A DNA stretch of 64,000 nt from Terriglobia bacterium (GTDB taxonomy: Bacteria > Acidobacteriota > Terriglobia > Versatilivoradales > Versatilivoraceae): contig OX638355.1 in assembly GCA_951813285.1 (NCBI GenBank), positions 1,211,136 to 1,275,135 of the forward strand, read 5' to 3'. The translations under genes and the position numbers were made by a program. The number at the start of each line of letters is the position of its first letter. The stretch's first letter is position 1. The notes beneath the pieces are model-generated. The model was not told where the DNA came from, did no database searches, and worked only from the letters and a program-made list of their open reading frames with translations. Of this stretch, positions 36,007 to 43,520 are shown piece after piece.

Positions 36007-36598
36007 TCGGACCGTTCCCGTCATCGCAGACACGAGCGTGGTGATTAATCTGAATGCCACCCAATGTGCCGAAACGATTCTGGCCGCTTTGCCCAATCCA
36101 TTTCTCGTTGTGTCGGAAGTGGTGCTGGAGCTTGAGAGCGGCCTGCAAACCGGCCGAAACGACGCTGCCGCGCTCAAGGAATGGCGTACTTCGGGGCGAG
36201 TGCAAATCGTGACGCTTGGGGACACCGGGGCGCAGCATTTCTTCAACCTCGTTTCCGGCCCGGCCGCTCAAACACTTGATGACGGGGAAGCCGCAACCAT
36301 AGCACTTGCGTTGGAAATGGAACCCCATGCCATCCCACTTATCGACGAGCGCAAAGCAAACCGCATCTGTGCTAATCGTTTCGCCCACCTTGTGAAGGGA
36401 AGCACCATTGATCTCTTGGCTCAAGACGATGTTCAAGCAGATCTTGGGAGCGTCCAGCTCGCCGATGCGGTTTTCGATGCTCTACTCGGTGGCCGCATGC
36501 GGGTTCTACCGCATCACTTGAACTGGGTCGTCAGCTTAATAGGTCAGGTGCGTGCGAAACAGTGTGAGTCCTTGCCGCGGTCCATTCGTTCGGGTTAA
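35981..36598 (+). CDS. PIN-domain nuclease (DUF3368-like)
   Basis: A 205-residue protein. The PIN signature is clear: first Asp in VIADTSVVINL (Asp17), an acidic residue in VVLELESGL, the DUF3368-type LDDGEAATIALALE, and LIDERKANRI with the last acidic residue. The C-terminal 70 residues lie beyond the usual PIN fold. It probably cleaves RNA and would be the toxic effector of the operon. The ATG at 35,981 follows GGAAGGAG; it overlaps the XRE-ImmA gene in another frame. This is the intact counterpart of the PIN fragment at 29.7-29.8 kb. Confidence 0.85.
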   Translation: MVRQSCLRDRTVPVIADTSVVINLNATQCAETILAALPNPFLVVSEVVLELESGLQTGRNDAAALKEWRTSGRVQIVTLGDTGAQHFFNLVSGPAAQTLDDGEAATIALALEMEPHAIPLIDERKANRICANRFAHLVKGSTIDLLAQDDVQADLGSVQLADAVFDALLGGRMRVLPHHLNWVVSLIGQVRAKQCESLPRSIRSG

Positions 36599-36659
36599 CT
36601 TACTTGAGAGCGGCTCCTGATCCGACACACGGACTCGGCAGCACCGAGGCAGGAACGGA

Positions 36660-36968
36660 TCACGTAATCCTCGCATCCGCCAACTGTTCCCGGGTGTCGC
36701 GAGCCCGGCGCGCATGCGCCAGCTCATAGCTGGCCTGCATCCGCATCCAGTGCTCGGCGGTGCCCCACCCGATCTCTTCCAGCGCCAGAGCCATATTGGC
36801 GGACACGCCGGCGCGCCCATTGAGCAGGCGCGACAGCGTCCCGCGCTCGCAGCCCAGGCGGGCCGCTGTCTCGGTCACGTTCCAGTGACTCGCTTCCATG
36901 CTCTCGCGGATCAACTCGCCCAGGTGCGGCGGGTTCAGCATCGGGCCTACGGTGTCTCTGTTGCTCAT
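36660..36968 (-). CDS. higA: HigA-type antitoxin (orphan)
   Basis: A 102-residue HigA/VapI-family HTH antitoxin: LNPPHLGELIRESMEASHWNVTETAARLGCERGTLSRLLNGRAGVSANMALALEEIGWGTAEHWMRMQ is the complete family core. HigB normally lies directly upstream; I see no RelE-like toxin in 36,969-37,250. It is therefore an orphan, perhaps left from a decayed TA pair. It is convergent with the PIN gene, with 61 bp between stops and no clear terminator. Confidence 0.88.
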   Translation of the reverse strand: MSNRDTVGPMLNPPHLGELIRESMEASHWNVTETAARLGCERGTLSRLLNGRAGVSANMALALEEIGWGTAEHWMRMQASYELAHARRARDTREQLADARIT

Positions 36969-37250
36969 AAGTCACTCTTCCCATGCAGTCAGTGGTCTTG
37001 CCGTGCGGTTGCACGAAGCGCACGCACTTCTCAAGCAAAAGGCTGTGCTGTGCGGTTCAACGTTATGCCGGGGGTAAAAAGCACCTGAAGGGCGGAAGCG
37101 GTTGAAAAGCCGTCCATGCACAACCGGGCGTCACCAAACTTAGGAAAGCGAATCCTGCATCTCCTATCGGAGGCAATTTCAATCAGCCTTAAAACGTTGA
37201 GTCTGGAAATTTCTGACCCCGGAGCACCGTCTTGGTGGAACGGCACGCCT

Positions 37251-38021
37251 TCAATGTTCCTCAAGCATCTCGTCATCCTTGAATACCAGGAATGTGAGAA
37301 TTTCGTTGTCTGTGATCCGATAGGTTTCTTCATAAAGTTCATACTTTTTCGCGTCCCAGCGGTCGAACCAAGCGTCAGCGGCGATTAGCATGTGGCTACT
37401 GTGCTTGATCTTGCCATTGAGCACATCCATGGCATCGCTGGCCGTATCCAGATCGTCACGGGGAAACCACCGTTCGGGAATATCGTGTGATCGGCAGAAC
37501 CATTTTCGCCTGTTCGCGGTGTGACAGACCAGCATTGCAATCTCAGGTCCGTACTCGACTAGCCGTATGGCAGTAGCTGTGATGCTGGTCTTGAATTCCT
37601 TTCTTAGGTTTTCCACAGCCGCGAAGGATACTTTACCTATTTGATCAGCCGTCGGCGTAAAGAGGAACTGGGGCATCAGGAGATCAGCAGCGTAACCGTC
37701 AGCTATGCGCTCGGTATACGGTGTGCCTTTCGCGGGGTTGCTAATTTCGTCCGGCAAGCATATTAAGGAACGCCCCCGGTGGTAATGCCAGTGTCCCAGT
37801 TCGTGCGCTGCGGTAAATCTTTGTCTGGCGGGGATCGCTTCGCTGTTGACCGTGATTACGGCGCGGTTGTTTGCGCCAATTATACGACCTTCGCAGCCGC
37901 TGAGTGGGCGGTACTTAATAAGTGCGCCCGTATGATACCCGATTGCCTCAATGTCAATATCCTTTGGGGCAGTGACACCAAGGTCTTTGAGCAGGTTTTC
38001 TGCTGGCGACATCCTAGTCAC
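37251..38021 (-). CDS. ImmA/IrrE metallopeptidase, third gene of sigma/ImmA operon
   Basis: A 256-residue M78-family zinc protease without an HTH domain. The motif AAHELGHWHYHRG is at residues 71-83, with the distal glutamate in YTERIADGYAADLLMP. The second half (about 120 aa) is a C-terminal extension with a WYRS-like aromatic region (RKWFCRSHDIPERWFP) and could be a sensor domain. Its ATG overlaps the stop of the 143-aa gene by 4 bp (ATGA). As last gene of a sigma factor operon next to CBASS, it could cleave a partner regulator in response to a stress signal. Confidence 0.88.
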   Translation of the reverse strand: MTRMSPAENLLKDLGVTAPKDIDIEAIGYHTGALIKYRPLSGCEGRIIGANNRAVITVNSEAIPARQRFTAAHELGHWHYHRGRSLICLPDEISNPAKGTPYTERIADGYAADLLMPQFLFTPTADQIGKVSFAAVENLRKEFKTSITATAIRLVEYGPEIAMLVCHTANRRKWFCRSHDIPERWFPRDDLDTASDAMDVLNGKIKHSSHMLIAADAWFDRWDAKKYELYEETYRITDNEILTFLVFKDDEMLEEH

Positions 38022-38449
38022 TTTATGTTTCCGTCGGCATCAATCACGCCAAGGTCAATGAGATCCTCTATAAAACTGTCCATGTCCGCTTCGGTGTTTT
38101 TTCCTTTGCGTGCAGCAAGGGTCAGCTTTCGATCAAGCTCGGTGTCGTTCTGTGCAAAGTGTTGAATCAAATGAAGCTTGCGCTCCACCGGCCATTGCAG
38201 GATGTTGCTATGATGGACGATTTGGCGCGCTACATAGCCGGCACGCGCCGACTCCAGCTTGCGTCGACCGACCTTTGCGATGGCCTCGGAAATTAGCTGA
38301 TCAGTGTGCGTGGCAATAGCGTCAGCGTCTTCGCCGGCTTCCTTCAGTTCCGCCAGCATTTCTTCGTCGCTCATGGAATCCAAGTCGTCGGCCAGAGCGT
38401 TACAAAGCCGTGTGAGCTTTTCGATTGAATCATTCTGACTCTTATTCAT
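38018..38449 (-). CDS. small acidic protein of sigma/ImmA operon (possible anti-sigma or protease substrate)
   Basis: A 143-residue acidic helical protein (LADDLDSMSDEEMLAELKEAGEDADAIA). I do not recognise a catalytic domain. The N-terminal acidic block followed by AISEAIAKVGRRKLESAR resembles small proteins often found just before ImmA/IrrE genes. It overlaps the sigma-like gene upstream by 8 bp and the ImmA gene downstream by 4 bp, so all three are translationally coupled. A role as anti-sigma factor or as the ImmA substrate is plausible from position only. Confidence 0.75.
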   Translation of the reverse strand: MNKSQNDSIEKLTRLCNALADDLDSMSDEEMLAELKEAGEDADAIATHTDQLISEAIAKVGRRKLESARAGYVARQIVHHSNILQWPVERKLHLIQHFAQNDTELDRKLTLAARKGKNTEADMDSFIEDLIDLGVIDADGNIK

Positions 38450-39023
38450 GGGTTGGACCTTTCGGGAATTCTCGTAAAAGCTTACGTCTCAACCGCTTGC
38501 GGGCAGTGGCGTACGTTTTCTCGCTCATGGGCTCCATTGCGCAAATTTCGTGCGGAGACCAGTCTTCCATCATGCCGATCAAAATGGCTTGGGCCTGAGG
38601 GTCGTCGTCGAACATGGCTTCGATACGGGCAATTGTTTTCCTATAGTCAAGCCGTCCTATCACAACCTCGTCCGGCGACGGTCCTGGGTCAGGAATGGCG
38701 ACCAAGGGATCGTCTTCATCATCTTCGGTCGCACCCATTGGCATCTCCCGTTCCCATTTTTTGCGTGAGTGGGAGGCGATACTTCGCATCACGTTGCCCA
38801 AAAAGACCATGGGTTTCACGTCGCACGGACAGGTGCGGCCACCGTTCTCTCCAAGGGAACGCGTGACGGCTTCCTGGAAGAGATCATCGGGTTCCATGCC
38901 AGTGCCTGTTGCGAATACCCTCGCTTTCTTCAAGAGACGGATACGGTCCAACTTACTCATCGTCTCGATCGCCAAGCGCAACTCAGCAATAGATCTCATT
39001 TCGCGCCGCGGAATAGCCTTCAC
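38442..39023 (-). CDS. sigma-70-family (ECF-like) sigma factor
   Basis: A 193-residue protein with region 2 (MEPDDLFQEAVTRSLGENGG...MVFLGNVMRSIASHSRKKWERE) and region 4 (DDDPQAQAILIGMMEDWSPHEICAMEPMSEKTYATARKRLRRKLL), joined by an acidic linker (EDDEDDPLVAIPDPGPSPDE). Region 4 lacks the usual L-S-x-x-E-I-A spacing but keeps the helix-turn-helix shape (WSPHEICAMEPMSEKTYATARKR). It is the first gene of a three-gene operon transcribed away from the CBASS operon, with a shared 232-bp intergenic region. It may direct transcription of its own operon and of CBASS. Confidence 0.8.
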   Translation of the reverse strand: MKAIPRREMRSIAELRLAIETMSKLDRIRLLKKARVFATGTGMEPDDLFQEAVTRSLGENGGRTCPCDVKPMVFLGNVMRSIASHSRKKWEREMPMGATEDDEDDPLVAIPDPGPSPDEVVIGRLDYRKTIARIEAMFDDDPQAQAILIGMMEDWSPHEICAMEPMSEKTYATARKRLRRKLLREFPKGPTHE

Positions 39024-39073
39024 TAGAGCAAAATCCCCCGTTTATTCCTTTAGGCCACACTCAGCGTTCGTTA

Positions 39074-39104
39074 CGGACAGAAATTTTTTGCAATTCTGTG
39101 TCCG
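39074..39104. promoter_or_regulatory. imperfect palindrome in the sigma/CBASS divergent promoter region
   Basis: CGGACAGAAATT and AATTCTGTGTCCG form an imperfect inverted repeat with a 6-bp TTTTGC centre, located 50 bp from the sigma gene start and 150 bp from the CD-NTase start. It could be an operator or part of a promoter for the divergent operons. No good sigma-70 boxes were found in front of the CD-NTase gene; only AGGAGA next to its ATG is obvious. Confidence 0.45.
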
Positions 39105-39255
39105 AGGCAAGGTTGTTCGCCGGCCTATAGCAATAGGGACTGCAAATGTTGGTCATCACGGAGCCGAGATTTGGGTATATGGCAACATGCCACCCGACAG
39201 GCGTGGAGGCGAACATTCAGAAATATGAATATGGAAAAAATTCAGGAGATATCTT

Positions 39256-40509
39256 ATGACAACGAAGACGAACTCGTTGCGAGCACTGCTCACCGATCCG
39301 GTGGATTTACTACTGGCTGATGTGGCCATCCGGGTTCAACTCAGCCAAACCGATTATAACAAGGCTGTGTCCCGGTACCGGACGATAAACGACTGGATCG
39401 AACGTGCCGGGAGCCCACTGAAGAACCGGGTCGAGTTGTTCTATGCGCAAGGGTCAATGGCGATCGGTGCCACCATAGCCTCAAAACTGAGGACCGATGA
39501 GTTCGACATTGATGTGGTGGCTCAGCTTGATCTACCGGTCGACGTGTCACCACGGGAACCCCTCGACCTGCTGTACGAGGCGATCCGTGGAGAGCCAGGG
39601 TCCAGGTACTACGGAATGGCAACGCGCAGGACAAGGTGTGTCACAGTCGATTACAGGGATGACATGCACCTTGACGTCACGCCCATGTTACGCATGTGGG
39701 GCACGCCGGAACGTCAGAGTTGGATCTTCCACCATCGGGCGGAAGCACCACGGGAACGAAGCTATCGGCTGATCGCAAATCCTTATGGGTTTGCTGAATG
39801 GTTCAAGAACAATACGCCGATGGACCATGAATTCGCCAATGTTTTCGAGGAGCGCGCCAAGAACTATGAACAACTGATGATATTGATGGAGGCGGACAGT
39901 GATCCCGTTCCTCCGCAGGAGCCACCGTTTCGGAAGTCAAAGGCCGTTATCGTGCTACAGCTCCTGAAGCGTTGGCGCAACGTGCGGTACGATTCGCGTC
40001 CGGATCGGAGACCCCCGTCAATAATGATCGCGAAACTTGTGGCCGATGCGGCTAATCATACGGAGCGTCTGTCGGAGGAGTTGTTGCTCCAGGCGAAGTA
40101 TTTGCTGTCCGTCTTCCGCCAATATCACGATCAGGGCCGACTCGTTCATATCGCCAATCCGGTGTGCGCAGAGGATGTACTGACCGACCGTTGGCCGGCA
40201 TCGTTGCAGGATCAAGCTCGATTCATCAGAGATCTTGAAGATCTCGTGCAAAAGGTCGAGCAACTGGTTGCGGGGTGCGACCTGGCGAGAATGCAGAAAA
40301 TTATGGTGAGCTTATTTGGCGAGTTTCCCGCAATGGAGGCTGTCCGAGCTTTCAGCAAGCGGACTGGAACTGAGATTAGTGCTGGGCGTAGCGGGCACGA
40401 CCCAGAGAAAGGAGGATTGATCATTCCGACGGCCAGTGTGGCGGTTCCGTCTGTAACAAGGTCAACGCCTCGACATACCTTCTATGGGACGGAGCGGAGA
40501 AGAAAGTGA
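39256..40509 (+). CDS. CBASS CD-NTase (cGAS/DncV-like nucleotidyltransferase)
   Basis: A 417-residue cGAS-like enzyme that would make a cyclic oligonucleotide on phage infection. The active-site Gly-Ser is at 66-67 (YAQGSMAIG), the metal-binding Asp84 and Asp86 are in EFDIDVV, and the third Asp140 is in MHLDVTPML. A helical C-terminal lobe follows. AGGAGA precedes the ATG. It is the first gene of a three-gene operon with an E2-like protein and a patatin phospholipase. Its C-terminus ends in a basic ERRRK, whereas CD-NTases conjugated by Cap2 or E2 usually end in a small residue. The nucleotide product cannot be told. Confidence 0.92.
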   Translation: MTTKTNSLRALLTDPVDLLLADVAIRVQLSQTDYNKAVSRYRTINDWIERAGSPLKNRVELFYAQGSMAIGATIASKLRTDEFDIDVVAQLDLPVDVSPREPLDLLYEAIRGEPGSRYYGMATRRTRCVTVDYRDDMHLDVTPMLRMWGTPERQSWIFHHRAEAPRERSYRLIANPYGFAEWFKNNTPMDHEFANVFEERAKNYEQLMILMEADSDPVPPQEPPFRKSKAVIVLQLLKRWRNVRYDSRPDRRPPSIMIAKLVADAANHTERLSEELLLQAKYLLSVFRQYHDQGRLVHIANPVCAEDVLTDRWPASLQDQARFIRDLEDLVQKVEQLVAGCDLARMQKIMVSLFGEFPAMEAVRAFSKRTGTEISAGRSGHDPEKGGLIIPTASVAVPSVTRSTPRHTFYGTERRRK

Positions 40510-40943
40510 CTATGTCGACGTGGGAGCAAGTCAGACTGATGCGGAGGATTTGGCCGGCATTCAAAGTTCTCCATCGCACCCGTTGGCTCGTACGTTGGGA
40601 GGGACCACTTCGGCCTCTAAGCCAGACCTATACGGTCCAAGTGTTGTTTCAGCGCGGGAAAAATTACAACAGAACCGATACCGCACCCATGCCACAAGTA
40701 ACTGTAATCAGTCCTCTTCTCCGCCGACGATCAGAAGACCCCTCCGACCCTATTCCACATCACTACCCAAATTGGGATTTTCCCGAATTGCCCATCCTGT
40801 GTCTCTACGACCCGGATACCCGAGAGTGGCATCCCGGTCTTTCGGTCGCTGATACCATCCTTCCCTGGACGATAGATTGGCTTGCCTGCTACGAAGGCTG
40901 GCTTGCGACAGGTGAGTGGACCGGCGGAGGACGGCATGGCTAA
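40506..40943 (+). CDS. CBASS stand-alone E2-like protein
   Basis: A 145-residue protein with the pattern of bacterial E2-like CBASS proteins: HHYPNWDFPELPILCLYDPDTREWH with candidate catalytic Cys99, then L-S-V-A-D-T-I-L-P-W, WLACYEGWLATGEWTGGG at the C-terminus. Stand-alone E2 proteins (short type II CBASS) couple the CD-NTase C-terminus to a target, priming signal synthesis. No E1 or JAB (Cap2/Cap3) gene is present. The start is GTG at 40,506 overlapping the CD-NTase stop by 4 bp, with GGAGAAG upstream; ATG at 40,512 is an alternative. Confidence 0.88.
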   Translation: MTMSTWEQVRLMRRIWPAFKVLHRTRWLVRWEGPLRPLSQTYTVQVLFQRGKNYNRTDTAPMPQVTVISPLLRRRSEDPSDPIPHHYPNWDFPELPILCLYDPDTREWHPGLSVADTILPWTIDWLACYEGWLATGEWTGGGRHG

Positions 40944-42027
40944 GTTGAGCAGCTCTTCATTGCGTAGCGGAATTGAGAGCGCTCCGCCGCAACGCTCTAC
41001 CGGGGCTCTCATGCACCGTCGAGTTCCTCTCCCTTGGCCGGCAGATCGGGATTTCCGTATTCTTTCCATTGACGGCGGCGGTATCCGTGGAATCTACCCG
41101 GCCACGTTCCTGGCAGGACTGGAGGAGCGTTACCTGGAAGGATCTTCAGTAGTGCGTTACTTTGACCTCATTGCTGGAACCTCGACTGGCGGGATCATTG
41201 CCATTGGTCTTGCCGCCGGTCTGAAGGCAAAAGACCTGCGCGACCTCTATGTTGATCGCGGACGAGAAATTTTCCCACCTATCCGAAGCGGGATAGTCGG
41301 GGAGTTGGAGCGTCATTTGAGGAACGCTTGTCAATATTTCAAGTTCCGCTATGACCGAAAAGCGCTGATGCGGATTCTGCTCGACACTCTCGGTGACCGA
41401 AAATTAGGCGAGGCACAGGTGCGGCTGTGTATCCCCTCGTTCGAGGGTCGCTATGGTGAAGTCTACATCTTCAAAACCCCCCATCACCCAGATTTTCATA
41501 AGGATGCCAGCGAGCGTATGACAAAGGTCGCTGCTGCAACGTCGGCGGCTCCGACGTTTTTCCGGCCGCTTCAAGACGGCGGCTACACATTCGTTGACGC
41601 CGGAGTCTGGGCGAACAACCCGATAATGATAGCGGTGGTCGATGCGCTGTCCTGTTTTTCGGTGCGCCCCGAGCGGGTCCGGATTCTTAGCCTCGGGTGT
41701 GGGGATGATCCGTACATCGTTGGCCATTCGAAGATTAGGCTCGGCGGCATGTTGGCGTGGAGGGACATCATCTATGCGGCGATGCGCCTACAGTCCCTTA
41801 ATGCTCTCGGCCAAGCCGGGCTCCTGATCGGAGCAGACAGGATCATCCGGGTCAGTGCCCCAAAAAGTGAGAATCAAATTCAGATGGACGACTGGGCCCG
41901 AGCCGTCTTGGAACTGCCCGCCGCAGCAGAATCCGCGCTAGAGGAATCGGGCGAGAGCGTGTCCCAAAAGTTTCTTTCGGAACCTGCAAGCCGATACGAA
42001 CCAGTCGTAAGAGTGCCTTTGGCCTAA
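40936..42027 (+). CDS. capV: CBASS effector: patatin-like phospholipase (CapV-like)
   Basis: A 363-residue patatin domain. The oxyanion-hole DGGGIRG is at residues 46-52, the nucleophile serine Ser83 is in GTSTG (81-85), and the catalytic Asp lies in FVDAGVWANNP. CapV enzymes degrade the inner membrane when activated by the cyclic nucleotide, killing the infected cell. It starts inside the last 8 bp of the E2 gene with GGAGG just upstream; ATG at 41,011 is a later option. It completes a compact CD-NTase/E2/CapV operon. Confidence 0.92.
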   Translation: MAKLSSSSLRSGIESAPPQRSTGALMHRRVPLPWPADRDFRILSIDGGGIRGIYPATFLAGLEERYLEGSSVVRYFDLIAGTSTGGIIAIGLAAGLKAKDLRDLYVDRGREIFPPIRSGIVGELERHLRNACQYFKFRYDRKALMRILLDTLGDRKLGEAQVRLCIPSFEGRYGEVYIFKTPHHPDFHKDASERMTKVAAATSAAPTFFRPLQDGGYTFVDAGVWANNPIMIAVVDALSCFSVRPERVRILSLGCGDDPYIVGHSKIRLGGMLAWRDIIYAAMRLQSLNALGQAGLLIGADRIIRVSAPKSENQIQMDDWARAVLELPAAAESALEESGESVSQKFLSEPASRYEPVVRVPLA

Positions 42028-42110
42028 CCCACTTACGACACGAAGCGTTTCGGCCTGTACGGCCGCAAACCGAAATTCTGTTGGCATAGTCTCAAACTAT
42101 GGAGGTATCC

Positions 42111-42545
42111 ATGAGTCGCCGCAATGACAGGATGAAAGCATCGGATGTCTTTCGAGAAAAGGAGTTCATTTTCACTAGAAAGGTCTCCTTCGACGAAGCC
42201 TTTCCTGAGATTGAGAAAATTGTGATTGAAGTGGAGGAACGCGGAGATGGTGTTAATCTTTCGGGTTTTTGCGACTCAAGACGTATCTACAAGAACCCCA
42301 ATCTCCCCGGTGAGTACATAGATTGCAGTAATCCCCTTTGCTACAGTGGGGGCGTCCGTATTGGCTCAATCATTCACGAGATGGTTAGGGCGCGATCTAC
42401 TGAGCGAGTAGGATCAACAAGCTTCTGCCAGGGCTATGAAGGATCCCCAAAGGGACGGCGGCGGTACAGGAAATGTACGAACTCGTTCAAAGTAAAAGTC
42501 TCAATCACATACAAGGAGAAAGCTTTCACCAAGACCTCAAACTAG
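42111..42545 (+). CDS. unknown protein downstream of CBASS effector
   Basis: A 144-residue protein I do not recognise. It has five cysteines: GFCDSRR, YIDCSNPLCYSGG, TSFCQGYEG and YRKCTNSF. They could bind a metal. A basic region (KGRRRYRK) and KVKVSITYKEK strand follow. The ATG at 42,111 has TGGAGGTA 4 bp upstream. It lies 83 bp after the patatin gene, on the same strand, with no obvious terminator, so it may be an accessory CBASS gene or an unrelated cargo gene. Confidence 0.65.
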   Translation: MSRRNDRMKASDVFREKEFIFTRKVSFDEAFPEIEKIVIEVEERGDGVNLSGFCDSRRIYKNPNLPGEYIDCSNPLCYSGGVRIGSIIHEMVRARSTERVGSTSFCQGYEGSPKGRRRYRKCTNSFKVKVSITYKEKAFTKTSN

Positions 42546-42564
42546 AATCTCAAGCGGCTTGAGT

Positions 42565-43455
42565 TCAGCATGTAGTTCGTCCCTTCCCGTCCGGTTCCAG
42601 TGCCTCGCATAGCAGGATTTCAACTAACCACCCTCGCGTTTCGTTACCCGTAGCAAGACTCGCTTCCAATTGGTCGCAGAGTGTCATGAGTTCATTGACT
42701 TTGGCGACGATGCGGTGTTGTTCGGCAAGGGGTGGGAGCATCACCGGAATTTCTAGCGCTTTGGCTTGGTTAAGCTTTGACCTCGTTGCACCAACCACTC
42801 GCCCTGAGTAATCAAAGACATTCAAATAATGGACCAAGTACGCGTTGGAAACGAGGACACCGCGAAAGACATGGGCATGGTTATTCACCCAAGACTTGCC
42901 AGCGATCAGATAGGCTTTAGGCCGTAGGGAATCAAAAAAAGGTACGCCGTCTTCGCCGAGCAGTACAAGCTCCTCATCGAAAATGTATTCGTCGATCCAA
43001 CCTTGCTGTTGTGTCGCACCAAAGTATGGAAACAGTTGTGAATGGGACTTCCCCGCAATCCTCCGTTTGCGCTCAGTTCCGTTTACGGGCTTTCGCATGT
43101 AGTCCAAACACACAGCAAGCAATCCGAGTCTAGTTGGGAACCAGCCACTTGGCAGGTCAACCGCTTGCTGTGCTTCCTTAAGCCGAGCCACGGGTTTTTG
43201 CTTCCCAATCTCCCCCGCCTTCACCAACCGCGCTTTCTCTGCCGTGATTTGCTTCAGCAGTTCCGATGCCGGTTCATCGTTCGGGTCCTGCTCCACCAAC
43301 TTACCGCGTACCGCCAGGTCCAGAATGAAGCGGCGCAGGCGATGGACAGATTCGGGAGAATGGATCAGCCGATCGAAATCATCGAAGAGAAAGTCGATAC
43401 TCATCGCTCGGCTTTGATGAACAGCATGCATCTCGTCAGCAGTCACCTTGTTCAT
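42565..43455 (-). CDS. hsdS: half-length type I restriction specificity subunit
   Basis: A 296-residue HsdS-like protein with only one target recognition domain. It has the conserved N-terminal block (FDDFDRLIHSPESVHRLRRFILDLAVRGKLVEQDPNDEPASELLKQI), a recognition domain from LPSGWFPTRLG to MLPPLAEQHRIVAKVNELMTLCDQLEA, and then stops. Full HsdS proteins have a second TRD and a second central repeat (400-600 aa). Such half subunits can dimerise, or the gene is truncated. ATG at 43,455 overlaps the ancestral hepT stop (ATGA); ATG at 43,404 better matches the family start. It is separated from hsdM by four TA genes. Confidence 0.82.
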   Translation of the reverse strand: MNKVTADEMHAVHQSRAMSIDFLFDDFDRLIHSPESVHRLRRFILDLAVRGKLVEQDPNDEPASELLKQITAEKARLVKAGEIGKQKPVARLKEAQQAVDLPSGWFPTRLGLLAVCLDYMRKPVNGTERKRRIAGKSHSQLFPYFGATQQQGWIDEYIFDEELVLLGEDGVPFFDSLRPKAYLIAGKSWVNNHAHVFRGVLVSNAYLVHYLNVFDYSGRVVGATRSKLNQAKALEIPVMLPPLAEQHRIVAKVNELMTLCDQLEASLATGNETRGWLVEILLCEALEPDGKGRTTC

Positions 43456-43520
43456 TCTTCGGTTGGACCCAGTTCGGCAAGCAGGGTTTGCGCGATTTGG
43501 CGCAGTTGCGGCAGGTGGTT

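Noticed and set aside
32863-36598. Classification as Qat or type IV CBASS
   Set aside because: The QueC-like gene fits, but there is no QatA ATPase, QatB, QatD nuclease, TGT-like Cap10 or CD-NTase in the operon. The nearest CD-NTase is 2.7 kb away and belongs to a complete E2-type CBASS operon of its own.
37010-37085. An integron attC site around GTTCAACGTTATGCC
   Set aside because: The GTTRRRY core can be read on one strand, but the matching RYYYAAC end and the symmetric arms are missing, and there is no integrase.
36969-37250. HigB toxin upstream of HigA
   Set aside because: No frame in this gap shows a RelE/HigB pattern; the 103-aa minus-strand frame has no recognisable toxin residues.
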